Of a stretch of DNA of 64,000 bases, positions 1 to 9,295 are shown in pieces. The position numbers and the translations under genes were made by a program. Source of the DNA: Salvia splendens. Lineage: Eukaryota > Streptophyta > Magnoliopsida > Lamiales > Lamiaceae. Positions within the stretch are counted from its first letter, which is position 1, and every line of letters starts with the position of its first letter. The notes beneath the pieces were generated by a model that was not told where the DNA came from, ran no database searches, and saw only the letters and a program-made list of their open reading frames with translations. The stretch covers positions 7,226,001 to 7,290,000 of the forward strand of contig NC_056048.1 of NCBI RefSeq assembly GCF_004379255.2, read 5' to 3'.

Positions 1-270
1 GGCTGAAGCACGATTTTGTGTTGACGGTACACACGGAAGCTTCCATTATAACACTAAACTGACTCGTCAACGCTGAAATTCATAAAAGTCCAAATCAGGA
101 AATAAATAGTGTTTATAAAATGCAGTTCGATGAGAGTCCGCAGAAGTAATATTTATGCGCGCTAATTACGCACAACCAAAGCGATTCATATCAATTAAAT
201 CGCAAATCACCATAAGATCAACACTGTGATCCAAATTCTCGCAAAAACACTGAGATAGATGAGCTATTAC

Positions 271-431
271 CGGTAGTGGTAGCGACGGCGGCTTGAAGCG
301 GAGAAAATCCGGTAGATGATTGGTGAATGGTGGTGGTTTTGGCGGTTTGCGGTGTAAGCGTTAATCGAATTTATACGTGGATTGTAACGGATGAGTTGGC
401 AGCTTACTGCTTTGAGGAAACCGGAAGCTAT
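271..431 (-). other. Candidate exon with degenerate start (organelle-presequence-like)
   Basis: On the minus strand an open frame runs from an ATA at 431 to a good splice donor (CG|GTAATA) at 271/270. It translates to an Arg/Ser-rich, acid-poor peptide beginning I-A-S-G-F-L-K-A-V, the kind of composition seen in mitochondrial or plastid presequences. If the ATA were ATG this would look like an ordinary first exon, but as written there is no start codon; a pyrimidine tract ending CAG lies just upstream, so it could instead be an internal exon. The partner exons would lie left of the window. No family is recognised. Low confidence. Confidence 0.22.
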
Positions 432-1460
432 GACTGGTAAAAAAAATCAATCATAGATTTGTTTGGATTTTTGTGTATTTTAACCGCGCCACATCAATCT
501 TCCCAACACGGAATTACCAATTTACCAATGAGCCAAATAGAATAAAGTTATGGATAAGGCTGTACAGTATCTAGTTATATGACAACAGACAATTCGTGAT
601 AACATTGGTGATGATGTATTATAGACTATATAGATTCCAATTACAAAATTTTCATATTTATCTATCTATCGATTACACTTGCAATATAGATTAATTAATC
701 GAATATACTGATAGAAATAAAATTTTAATACTTGCACGGCTCTATAATTTCTCTGAACTGTCCATTTCTATGCTTCCTCACCTCATTCCTAGTCTGTCTA
801 ATTATAAGTGGGTACATTCTAAAAAAATGGAATTTTTGCAAACAAAAGATTTATTAATTATAATGGATCATATGATTCATATCAATACTTTACATATAAA
901 TTTTAACTTACTTAATTCATACGCCCAAATAAATTAGGTTATTTATTTCAAAATATATAGAGTATTTTGCAAAATCAAATGGCAAGTAAAAAGGGAACAC
1001 ATAAGGGGAAATATTGTATAGTGAAAAAAGAATATATAAATTTTATATTCTACTCCACTTATTATTAATTGATTATAAGGTAGAACCATGTGAATTTCTA
1101 TCATGGTATCATAGTGGGTCGTCGACTCATGAATTGAAATTTAACCGATCCATCAATATATTTGAATTGAAACAGAAAAGTGATAAATCTAATAGTAGTA
1201 TATATAGGTTTAAATTTGATATAGTTCTATGGAGAACTGATGGACTGAAATTCTATTTGACACAACAATATATGTATATCAAAGCATGAAAAAAACTTCA
1301 AATTATGGTCACTTTAGTATAGAATTGGTCAAAATTGATTAAAAAAACCTCAATCCCTGCAAAATTCACGTTAAGGAGGATACTGACAAATGAACATAAA
1401 CAAATATGACATTTATGTAAAAAGAGATTCATAAAAAATATAAAAAGATAAATAAAACCA
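432..1460. other. AT-rich intergenic stretch
   Basis: No gene, RNA or clear terminal repeat was found here. A 91-codon open frame at 1014-1289 has no recognisable motif and the base composition of its surroundings, so it is not called. Confidence 0.5.
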
Positions 1461-1531
1461 TTTATATAACTGTATAAGTATTATGAGTCTACTTATTATC
1501 AATTTGTTTTAAGTTGCAACAAGGTATGTTA
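1461..1531 (+). repeat. First copy of an ~80-bp host flank repeat
   Basis: About 70 bases ending in TTA match the spacers at 3446-3525 and 3627-3706 almost exactly (shared core reads ataactgt..aagtattatgag). The three copies sit next to Harbinger-type termini. This copy is the left flank of the 1532-3343 element and probably represents the original insertion site; the other two belong to the 181-bp tandem array. Confidence 0.75.
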
Positions 1532-1873
1532 GAGCACCCACAACCGTACTCTCGCCAGCGAGCACGATTATGGGCCCGACCCCACTTTTTCTGCCTGCTC
1601 TCTGGCAAGAGCACAACACCCATAGTTGTGCTCTTCCGCAAGGACGGGCACAATTCAATTAAACAAAAACATTTCCATAAAATTAAAATTCATTAAAAAA
1701 CCACAATAAATATTACAAATTATAAATAAAATAAAAAAGACATAATTAAAATCCTAAAAATTAAAAAATACATAATTAAAATACTAAAAATACCTAAAAT
1801 AAAAAATTACATAATTAAACTCCTAAAAATTAAAAATTACATAATTAAAAGCTAAAAATACCCCCGTTGACGA

Positions 1874-2896
1874 CTACTCATCCGGCGGCACTACTCTCAA
1901 TTGTCTTTGGAGGCCCAATATCATGGCCTCGTGCGATCGAAGTTGCGAGGGGGTCATAGTGGACCTATCGGCCATATTGAGTTGGGCCAAAAGCTGCCAC
2001 AACGAGTTGGTGGGGGGTGGAGGTGGCGCATATGGAACGGGAACGGGAGCAGGAACTGGAGCATCGGCGGTTGCAGCCGCGGCTCGACGGTGGTTGGCCG
2101 TCGCCTTCTTCCTTCCTTGCCGTCGGCGTTGGGAACCGCTCGAGCCGGCGTCGGGGCTACCCAAGTTAGCTCCGGCGAGTTGGCTAGCCACTTCTTCGAA
2201 GCCGGCGTCGGATAGGGATACCGACCTTGACCATTTGGAGGAGCCGTTAGAGAAGGATGTTACGCCTCCCATATACTTCGGGTGCGTCCGCGTCTCCTGC
2301 CGAACGTTGAGGTACTTGAACGACTTGTAGTTCATGGATTGGTAGGTGCTCAACGCGGCAGTGATGATTCCGACCTCGCTCCGGCCACTCCCCACATTCC
2401 GCTCTTCCTGGAGGAAATAACCATTGAACTTGCCAATTTCATTGTTTGCTCGGTAGATGGCGTTGCACACCATACTCTCGTTGCGCTTGATTGTTCCCGG
2501 CGGCCAATTTTCATTGTACCGGTGAGCGATGTGCAACCAAAAGTGATCACCGGATTGGTTCGTGCCAACCACCGGATCTTCGGAGATTTCCAAGTACGCC
2601 GTGAACAATTTATCCATCTCCGCCGGAGTGTACGGTGTGCGGACACCGCGAGTAGGAGGAGTCGGAGTTTGAGTTTGGGAGGGGGCGGTCGGCCTAGGCT
2701 CCGGTGTCCACCCGTATCGCCCTTCGGGGGCACCTTGGTCGTCGATTGGGTATGGCCGGTAGCCACCCGGAACGCCCGAACTTTGGGTTTGAGGAGGGGC
2801 CGAATATTCCCTTTTCGGACTAGGAAACGGTTGTGAACCGAACCATTCAGGGTTCCAACCGTGGGTGGGCGGGGGGTCATCGCCTTGGCCGGACAT
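1874..2896 (-). CDS. PIF/Harbinger ORF1, Myb/SANT-like DNA-binding protein
   Basis: This 340-residue, uninterrupted, intronless frame belongs to the plant family often mislabelled 'glutathione S-transferase T3-like', which is the Myb/trihelix-like first ORF of PIF/Harbinger transposons. Residues 1-85 are a Pro/Gly/Gln-rich low-complexity leader. The conserved domain runs from about residue 88 (TPAEMDKLFTAYLEISEDPV, then GTNQSGDHFW and later YRANNEIGKFNGYF) to about 210 (KYLNVRQETRTHPKYMGG). A Ser/Gly and Ala/Pro-rich linker with a basic patch (QRRRQGRKK near 259) leads to a short helical C-terminus. In studied elements this protein assists transposase import or end binding; here that is inferred from family. 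It is the only gene of its element. The start is the first ATG, 130 bp downstream of a TATA box. Confidence 0.85.
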   Translation of the reverse strand: MSGQGDDPPPTHGWNPEWFGSQPFPSPKREYSAPPQTQSSGVPGGYRPYPIDDQGAPEGRYGWTPEPRPTAPSQTQTPTPPTRGVRTPYTPAEMDKLFTAYLEISEDPVVGTNQSGDHFWLHIAHRYNENWPPGTIKRNESMVCNAIYRANNEIGKFNGYFLQEERNVGSGRSEVGIITAALSTYQSMNYKSFKYLNVRQETRTHPKYMGGVTSFSNGSSKWSRSVSLSDAGFEEVASQLAGANLGSPDAGSSGSQRRRQGRKKATANHRRAAAATADAPVPAPVPVPYAPPPPPTNSLWQLLAQLNMADRSTMTPSQLRSHEAMILGLQRQLRVVPPDE

Positions 2897-3026
2897 TGTT
2901 GTGTTGTAGGAGTGGAAGAAAGATTGTGAATGGATATGGGAGAATGAAGATGAGAATGAGAATGGAAATTAGAGAGTGTAGATGAGAATTGTGTAGTGTG
3001 GGTGAATTTTGGGTGTGAAAGTGGGG

Positions 3027-3034
3027 TATTTATA
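3027..3034 (-). promoter_or_regulatory. TATA box of Harbinger ORF1
   Basis: Read on the minus strand this is TATAAATA, about 130 bp upstream of the ORF1 start codon at 2896, a normal distance for a plant core promoter plus leader. Confidence 0.6.
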
Positions 3035-3344
3035 GATGAAAATGTGTATTTTTGGGGGAAAAAATAAAAATTAAAAAATGATGAAAAACGGTAAAAAACG
3101 GATATATTTTTTTGGGAAGTGGAATTTTTTATTTTTAATCGGTGTTTTAAATTAAAAACTGATTTTTAATTAAAAAATAATAATAATTCAAAGGCAACGG
3201 CTATGACGTTGCCCAATCGCTTGCCGCCACGCCAGCTGCTCGCTGGCACAGACGTGCTCGATGCATCGAGCAGCGGCGATGGAGCTCGTCCTTGCCAGCG
3301 GCACGGACGGACGGACACCGTCCGTCCACCGTTGCAGATGCTCA

Positions 3345-3821
3345 GAGCATCCACATCGGAGAGCAGGCTCTGTCTGTCCGTCCGTGCCGCTGGCAAGGAC
3401 ACGCTTGTCCGCCTCTGCGTTGTTGCCGCTGGCACGAACATGTTCTTAGCTTATATAACTGTTTAAGTATTATGAGTCTACTTATTATCAATTTGTTTTA
3501 AGTTGCAACAAGGTATGTCTACTTAGACCATCCACATCGGAGAGTAGGCTCTGTCCGTCCGTCCGTGCCGCTGGCAAGGACACGCTTGTCCGCCGTTGCG
3601 CTCTTGCCGCTGGCACGGACGTGCTCTTAGCTTATATATCTGTCTAAGTATTATGAGTCTACTTATTATCAATTTGTTTTAAGTTGCAACAAGGTATGTC
3701 TACTTAGAGCATCCACATCGGAGAGCAGGCTCTGTCTGTCCGTCCGTGCGTGCCGCTGGCAAGGACACGCTTGTCCGCCGCTGCGCTCTTACCTCTGGCA
3801 CGGACGTGCTCTTAGCTAAGA
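3345..3821 (+). repeat. 181-bp tandem triplication of MITE plus flank
   Basis: Three copies start at 3345, 3526 and 3707, exactly 181 bp apart. Each consists of a ~101-115-bp Harbinger-type MITE, beginning GAGCATCCACATCGG (GACCATCC in copy 2) and ending GTGCTC before TTA (copy 1 ends tgttc), followed by ~80 bp of host flank in copies 1 and 2. MITE copies lie at 3345-3445, 3526-3626 and 3707-3821. The MITE interior carries short palindromic words (gtccgtccgtccgtgccgctgg and its complement). The flank copies match 1461-1531, so MITE and target were amplified together. Confidence 0.85.
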
Positions 3822-3829
3822 GCACGTCC

Positions 3830-4350
3830 GTGCCAGCGAGCAGGGCGACGTGACACGTTTCTATTGGCCGTTGGCATTTTCTTTTCTTTTTTTTAAAAAA
3901 ATCGAAAATAATACCAAAAATTTTTAAAAATATATTTTCGGATTCCCAAAAATATACAGATTTTATTACCATTTTTTTAAAAAAAATTTGAAATTTTTTT
4001 AAAAAAATTAATCCCAAAATCATATATAAATACACACATTCATCATCCATTTGAGCGAAATTCGACCACGAGTAGTGGATTTTTAAAATTTTATGAATTT
4101 AATTATGTTATTTTTAATTTTTAGGATTTAAATTATGTAATTTTTAATTTTTAAGACTTTAATTATGTAATTTTTAATTTCTAGGATTTTAATTATGTAA
4201 TTTTTAATTTTTTTGTAATTTGTAATATTATATCAATTATTTTTAATGAATTTTAATTTTGTGGAAATTTTTTTATTTAAATTGAATAATGGAATGGTGG
4301 GGCTCTTGTGCTCGTCCTTGCGGAAGAGCACGAATGTGGGTGTTGTGCTC
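3830..4350 (+). mobile_element. Non-autonomous Harbinger MITE, deletion derivative
   Basis: It is bounded by GAGCACGTCCGTGCC on the left, after TAA, and by a right end that reads GAGCACAACACCCAC on the minus strand. Positions 4085-4350 are an inverted, diverged copy of 1600-1870 in the ORF1 element. A TATATAAA box at 4023-4030 is followed by ~60 bp of leader that runs directly into the ORF1 3' region, so the whole ORF1 coding part is deleted. The right-hand TSD (TTG) no longer matches the left. Confidence 0.65.
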
Positions 4351-4700
4351 TTGCCTAAAAGCAGGGAGTAAAAGTGGGGTTTTGTATCTCATTTCATGTT
4401 ACCACTTACTCCCTTGTGCAGACATTATTGCCCTCCATCTTTACCACTTTTCTCCAACATACCACTCTAACCCTAGAATATATAATTTCCTCCTCATTTC
4501 TTCCTTCCAGCAGCAGCAGCTCGAAGACTCAGGTATGCTTCAATGAAATTCCCTCAAAGTTTGATTTTATCCCAAGTTATTAACAATATCTTGCTTGAAA
4601 TCATGATAAAAATGAGTTTTAATGAGGATACCCATCAAGAACCAATGATTTTTTGTTCTAAGAATGTGTCTTTTCTTATTAACTAGCAGATTTGCTCACT
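4351..4700 (+). promoter_or_regulatory. Leader region of the Myb/SANT-like pseudogene
   Basis: Downstream of the MITE the sequence carries a short poly-CAG tract and a likely non-coding first exon ending CGAAGACTCAG|GTATGC at 4531/4532. The acceptor before the ATG at 4701 is a TAG at about 4687-4690. No clear TATA box was assigned. Confidence 0.35.
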
Positions 4701-5924
4701 ATGGGAGAATTTGGCAATTGGAACACGTCTCAAATGGTTGAAGGTGAGTTATTTTGACTTACCAAATCTTGTGTTGTTAGCTATAGAATACCCAACCCAC
4801 ATTCATATGCTTTTGTCGGAATAGATTCCCAAATTGGAGAAAGAGCTGGTCGCAGGCCGAAGACAGATCGGACTCGACGCAGCTGGTCTACTCGTGAGGA
4901 AGAGGCCTTGATGTTAGCACTAAAAGACCTTATTGTAAACAAGTGGAAATCAGATAACGACTTTCGTGGTGGGTATCTAGCTCGGATTGAGGAAATCATC
5001 AAGCGTGAATGCCCGAACATCGACATTAAGGCAACCCCCCATATCAGCTCCAAGCTCCAGCAATGAAAAAAAAACTACTTCTCTCTGGTTAACATGCTCA
5101 ATCGAAGCGGCGTTGGCTTCAATTACAAGGGCGATCACAAGATTGATTGTGATAACGACCAATGGGAGCAAATTGTTAGGGTGTGCTTCTTACTATTATT
5201 GACTTTTACTTATGTTTACACCTGTTTTTTGTAAGAGCGACTGTGTTTGATTTGTGATGGGTGTTTAATGGTGTTGTAGATAGATAACAATGCACGCTAC
5301 ATGCGTTTCAAGTCGTGGCCTCTGTTTGATGAATGGAAAGAGATTTTTGGTAAGGATCGTGCAACGGGATCTTCTGGTCGGGATTTGCAGGAGCTTTACC
5401 ATGGCGTGCGCTCACATCTCAACGTGGGTAATGGGAGTCAGGAGGCTGAGTTTGAAGCTAGTGCTGATGGCCATTCTGGAACTAATACGGATAACACCAC
5501 GAACTCACAAGGAATGCCAGTTAACACCATGGGCTCAGGAGAAATACCAGATCAGAGTACGGGAGACAGTGACACCGGAACTCAGCTTCCCGCACAGACA
5601 AACAGTGACACTGGAAAAAAATGTCCAAAGAAAACAGGTAATAGGGCTGATGCTTTGCTTGAATTGCTTGCTAAAGGACAGGATGAAACCAACGCTAGGC
5701 TTGATAAGTTGGCTGGTAGGATTGGGTTTGAGTTCGATGCTAGCAAGGCAAGAAAGAAAGTGTTTGGCATGCTAGGTAATATTCAAGGCATTACTCTTGG
5801 GCAACAAATCGACGCCGCTGAATTCATCCTTAGTAAAGTCGAACATTTGGACTTGTTCAATAGCCTTCCTGAAGCTTTTCACCACACTTACGTTCTTCGT
5901 GCATTGGAGAAGATCCACCATTAA
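4701..5924 (+). pseudogene. Myb/SANT-like DNA-binding protein (LIMYB/At2g29880-like), interrupted
   Basis: Exons at 4701-4743, 4825-5180 and 5280-5924 join in frame by good splice sites. The product has a Myb_DNA-bind_3-type domain: RSWSTREEEALMLALKDL, then NKWKSDNDFRGGYLARIEEI, then NDQWEQIV and ARYMRFKSWPLFDEWKEIFG. After this comes a Ser/Thr/Asn-rich linker (about 50 residues) and a helical C-terminus. Such proteins are Harbinger ORF1 relatives, some of them host genes with roles in transcription. An in-frame TGA lies at 5064-5066, inside a stretch where an expected Gln-Ser-Met-Lys-Lys appears shifted by a lost base before a run of nine A's and a gained base within it; frame is recovered after the run. 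Thus probably a pseudogene, although an assembly error in the A-run is possible. Confidence 0.7.
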
Positions 5925-6147
5925 TTCGTGTGGTTATTTGCTTCATCTTTTGACTTAGCTATTTTGTAGGAGATGATATTTAATCCTCCTTATGTGCATT
6001 GAACTATAATCACACTTATTATATTTTGTCTAGGTTTTACTGCTCAAATGTATGAGCTTAAAACATTGGGATTCAGCCTTGGTTTGTATTTGACGACTGT
6101 TGTGATGACTCTATTTGTGGAATCTATGGAACCTCGTAAATATGTTA

Positions 6148-6414
6148 CTCCCTCCGTTTCACTATAGTTGAGTCCTTTTTCCATTTCGGGAAGTTTCTTC
6201 ATACTTGAGTCATTTCCATATATGGTAACTTTTTTTTTTCTTTCTTACTTTACTCTTTCTTACTTTATTCTCTCTACTTTATTCACTTTATACTTTATTC
6301 TCTCTACCTTTTCATCTCTCTTACTTTTTTAACTATTTATTTAACACACTCAATATCCCTTTCTTAGACTCAGTGCCCAAAAGTTTCGCCTCAACTATAG
6401 TGAAACGGAGGGAG
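6148..6414 (+). mobile_element. Stowaway MITE
   Basis: The TIRs are CTCCCTCCGTTTCACTATAG and its inverse, and TA flanks both ends. Length is 267 bp. The terminal sequence is the classic Tc1/mariner Stowaway signature of plants. Confidence 0.9.
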
Positions 6415-6769
6415 TACGTATTATGACTATAATTTTCTGTCAAATTACTTATAATTCCATGTTTATTGTACTGTCATGGGCTTCTTCCCTTTTAATGGTG
6501 CTACTGATTGCTGCATATAAATGAGTTTTTGTTGTTGGCATCTGATTTTCTCGTCCAACTGTATAATCAGACAAACAAATCCATGGGAACTAATAAAAAA
6601 ATACTTTTTTTGATAGAGAATGAATGACAAAAGGTAATTATTATTGAAGTTTTTAGATGAGGACAATAATTATTTTATAGAAGGAGTTATTTTTCAAATG
6701 GCCTTCAACAAGATGAGATTCACAAAGAATCGACTGAAGCTGTATGATGTGTAATTTTCAATTGGACCT
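6415..6769. other. Intergenic, nothing recognised
   Basis: AT-rich spacer between the Stowaway element and the LTR fragment; no coding or RNA signal seen. Confidence 0.4.
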
Positions 6770-7127
6770 CGCGGCAATTTCACCCTGTCGGGTGTTTTGG
6801 AAAGTGGGAATCACCTGACCGGGTGTTCCTTATGGACTCAGCATGCACAATTGAAAACGCCCGACCGGGCATTTCGCAACTTCAAATCGCCCGACCGGGC
6901 GAAGTTTCTGGACTCCTCAGGCGTAAAGCATTTCACCCGGCCGGGTGTTCTAAGCCTGGAAATTCACCCGGCCGGGTGTTTCTTCTGTTTTCTCAGATGT
7001 GCATTTCCGACAAACTTCCAGCTTCTAACACCCAAAACTACACTAAAAGCACGACTTGATGAGTTACAATTAACATAAAAAAATATTTAGTCTACGGGGG
7101 AAAGTATAGGACATATGCTTCGTATCA
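6770..7127 (-). mobile_element. LTR fragment with six GC-rich dyads
   Basis: Read on the minus strand, from TGATACGAAGCATATGTCC at 7127, this matches the start of the LTR-like insert at 37956 for about 300 bp (shared words include ATGTTAATT.TAACTCATCAAG and GAAGCTGGAAGTT). It carries six 14-bp near-palindromes of type CRCCCGGYCGGGYG at 6781, 6812, 6858, 6888, 6934 and 6965. Centre spacing alternates 31, 46, 30, 46, 31 bp. Homology to the other copy stops after the array, so this copy is truncated. No coding capacity. Confidence 0.65.
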
Positions 7128-7500
7128 CTGTACCTAGTAATTCTCAAAATCTTTATAAGAATTACTGATTCTCTTGCAATAATAGCATTTCTTATTCATC
7201 TTTATCCCTATTTTCTGAAACTCATGTTTATTTCACAAACAAAGTTACATAACATGTCGCATAGAGCAACTTTTGGAATCGAAATAATTCTACGGACTAC
7301 ACATGAGATTACATATTTTTAAAACCACACACTCATAACATGCATAAGACGACAACAACCATGTCGCAAGATAGACTTATTGTTCAAGTGGAAATTCTAA
7401 GTTTACAGCATAGTAGATAAGAGTCACGATTATGGTCAGCGCCACCGTAAAGTTGGGTTTGACGATGCACAAGAGCTACCGTTTGAGGAGTCAACCGTCC
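7128..7500. other. Spacer, 3' flank of transposon ORF1
   Basis: Nothing coding seen; likely contains the 3' untranslated part of the minus-strand Myb-like gene that ends at 7501. Confidence 0.35.
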
Positions 7501-8293
7501 TTATTGGGGCGTTGTCAAAGCCGTGGTAGATGAAATTTTCAGGTCGTTTCCAAGCTCCCTATCACGAATCTCCATGGAATTTGATGACTCACAGTCATGG
7601 GAGTGTGAACTCTCATTGAACAGCTTGCGTGGCAGTAGATGGCTATCATGATTATATCCACTTACATAATCTTCACACTGGCCCTCATCAACATCCGGAT
7701 TTAGATCAATGGTGGTATCTGAGAGCACAATAGTTTCTATATCGTTCTCGCTCACATTGATGTCACCACTAAACAACATCTTGAGCAGCTTGAACTCTGG
7801 TTCTCCATTCTTTGTATATGCTCCAGCAAAGTCATTTTTCTAATCACAATAAACTCAAAAAAATTATTTTTAAAAAGAGCATCATATCAGTACATCATAA
7901 CAAAAAAATTGAGCTCAAAATAACCTTAAGGATGGCCGTCCAAGTTTTTTCAGAAGCAAAAACCTTGTTCGACGAGGGCTCGAATCATGTATTCGGATGC
8001 TCGACCAATGATTTGAAGGTTTGGTAGCGATGCTCCAGGAATTGCAACTGATTATAGATGTCATCCATATTCACACGAGTACCTGTCTCCTCCTCGATTG
8101 TAGCTTCAGCTTCATACAAGAATTCGTGCGGGATGACCGTACCCTTGAACTTATGCAACTGCTTCTCTCTCAGAATACTAGTAAGAATCAGAGTGTCATG
8201 CTCATCTGTCCATATCCCATGATAAAGATATTCATCTTGAGATTTGGGTTGATAAGCCATTTTTTGTTTACGTTGTGAACCCATGTTACTCAT
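7501..8293 (-). pseudogene. PIF/Harbinger Myb-like ORF1, broken by a TGA
   Basis: The first exon (from ATG 8293 or 8284) encodes a Myb/SANT-like domain: GIWTDEHDTLILTSILREKQ, then a spacer, then DIYNQLQFLEHRYQTFKSLV. The frame continues as EHPNT-stop-FE.SSNKVFASEKTWTAILK to a donor at about 7925. After an intron the next exon (about 7840 down to 7501) continues KNDFAGAYTKNGEPEFKLLKMLFSG and ends at a TAA. The single TGA at about 7998 stands where family members have Trp, so a TGG-to-TGA change is the simplest explanation. It lies on the same strand as, and 1.3 kb beyond, the HARBI1-like transposase, which suggests both came from one autonomous PIF element. Confidence 0.65.
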
Positions 8294-8387
8294 ATTTATA
8301 AGCTACACAATTGAGTAGAAAATATTTTTCAATCTAGATATGAATGTTACGTTTTTTGGTCTCCAAGCAAGTATGTGATAAAGCTGA

Positions 8388-8569
8388 TTCACCTATCTTC
8401 ATGGAATAAAGCTGATTCATGAATTAACAATTCATTTCACCAAACTCGTGTAGCATTCAAGTAGGTTCACTTTCACGTGAAGCTGAAGGATGCTATGATA
8501 ATTCAGAAGATTCACCTATCTTCATGGAATAAAGCTGATTCATGAATTAACAATTCATTTCACCAAACT
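8388..8569 (+). repeat. Direct duplication of ~60 bp, 121 bp apart
   Basis: A block reading gattcacctatcttcatgga onward occurs at 8388-8448 and again at 8509-8569. A second block (ttcaagtaggttcactttca onward) at 8456-8515 recurs at about 9045-9104 on the far side of the tandem array. The pattern suggests segmental duplication around an insertion. Confidence 0.7.
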
Positions 8570-8599
8570 CTTGTGGCTCGTTTGGTTGCACTGATAGTT

Positions 8600-8915
8600 T
8601 TGTTTCATAATGATAGTTTTAGATATTTGGATGATAAAATGATACTTTTGCATCATAAAATGATAGTTTGAGGGGACAAAATGATAGTTTCAAATGATAA
8701 AATGATACTTTTGCATGATAAATTGATTGTTTGAGTTCTTTGGTTGGATAAAATGATACTTCTGCATCATAAAATGATAGTTTGAGGGGACAAAATGATA
8801 GTTTCAAATGATAAAATGATATTTTTGTTTCATAATGATAGTTTTAGATTTTTGGATGATAAAATGATACTTTTGCATCATAAAATGATAGTTTGAGGGA
8901 ACAAAATGATATTAC
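8600..8915 (+). repeat. Degenerate tandem repeat of an 'aaaatgatag' motif
   Basis: The words ATAAAATGATACTTTTGCAT and AAAATGATAGTTTGAGGGGA recur about four times with a higher-order unit of roughly 120 bp. Immediately left is GGCTCGTTTGGTTGC, which resembles a Tourist/PIF terminus, but no matching inverted end was found. Minus-strand open frames through it are artefacts of the repeat. Confidence 0.7.
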
Positions 8916-9295
8916 CTCCTCTCTTGAATAGCTCTCATGGTTTATAATAAGAAATATTTATTTTTGTTGAAGTTAAATAAGTTAGATAATTTAAAATTAT
9001 GATTTTGATGGCTTGAATTAAAAATAAATAAATAAGCCTTTAATTCAAGTATGTTCACTTTCACGTGAAGCTGAAGGAGGCTATGACAATTCAGAAGATT
9101 CACTTCACAAGATCGTAATAGAGTCAAATCAGTTTTTCTAACCACACATAAAGGCAAATAAAAAGTTAAGACATAAATTACAAACTAATATAACAGATAT
9201 ATAGTCAAGAGAGATCCAAATAGAGGTCAATAGTGTATGCCCCAACATCAAAGATGTGAATATTTTGACAGCAACACAGTGGAATGCCTACAAGC

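Larger units (their letters stand above)
1532..3343 (-). mobile_element. PIF/Harbinger element carrying ORF1 only
   Basis: The left end begins GAGCACCCACAACCG directly after TTA, and the right end read on the minus strand begins GAGCATCTGCAACGG. These are imperfect terminal inverted repeats of the GAGCATC type common in plant PIF/Harbinger elements, which duplicate TWA on insertion. The element holds the Myb-like ORF1 gene (1874-2896, minus) with its TATA box, but no room for or trace of a DDE transposase. Its right end abuts a related MITE at 3345, so the right target duplication is lost. The 3' region (1600-1870) is shared in inverted orientation with the MITE at 3830-4350. Confidence 0.75.

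Noticed and set aside
1014..1289. 91-codon plus-strand open frame
   Set aside because: No recognisable motif, no splice context, AT-rich composition the same as its surroundings.
6781..6978. Regular short repeats with spacers, superficially CRISPR-like
   Set aside because: The window is clearly plant nuclear DNA, the repeats are 14-bp palindromes with two alternating spacer sizes, and there are no cas genes. The spacers themselves resemble one another.
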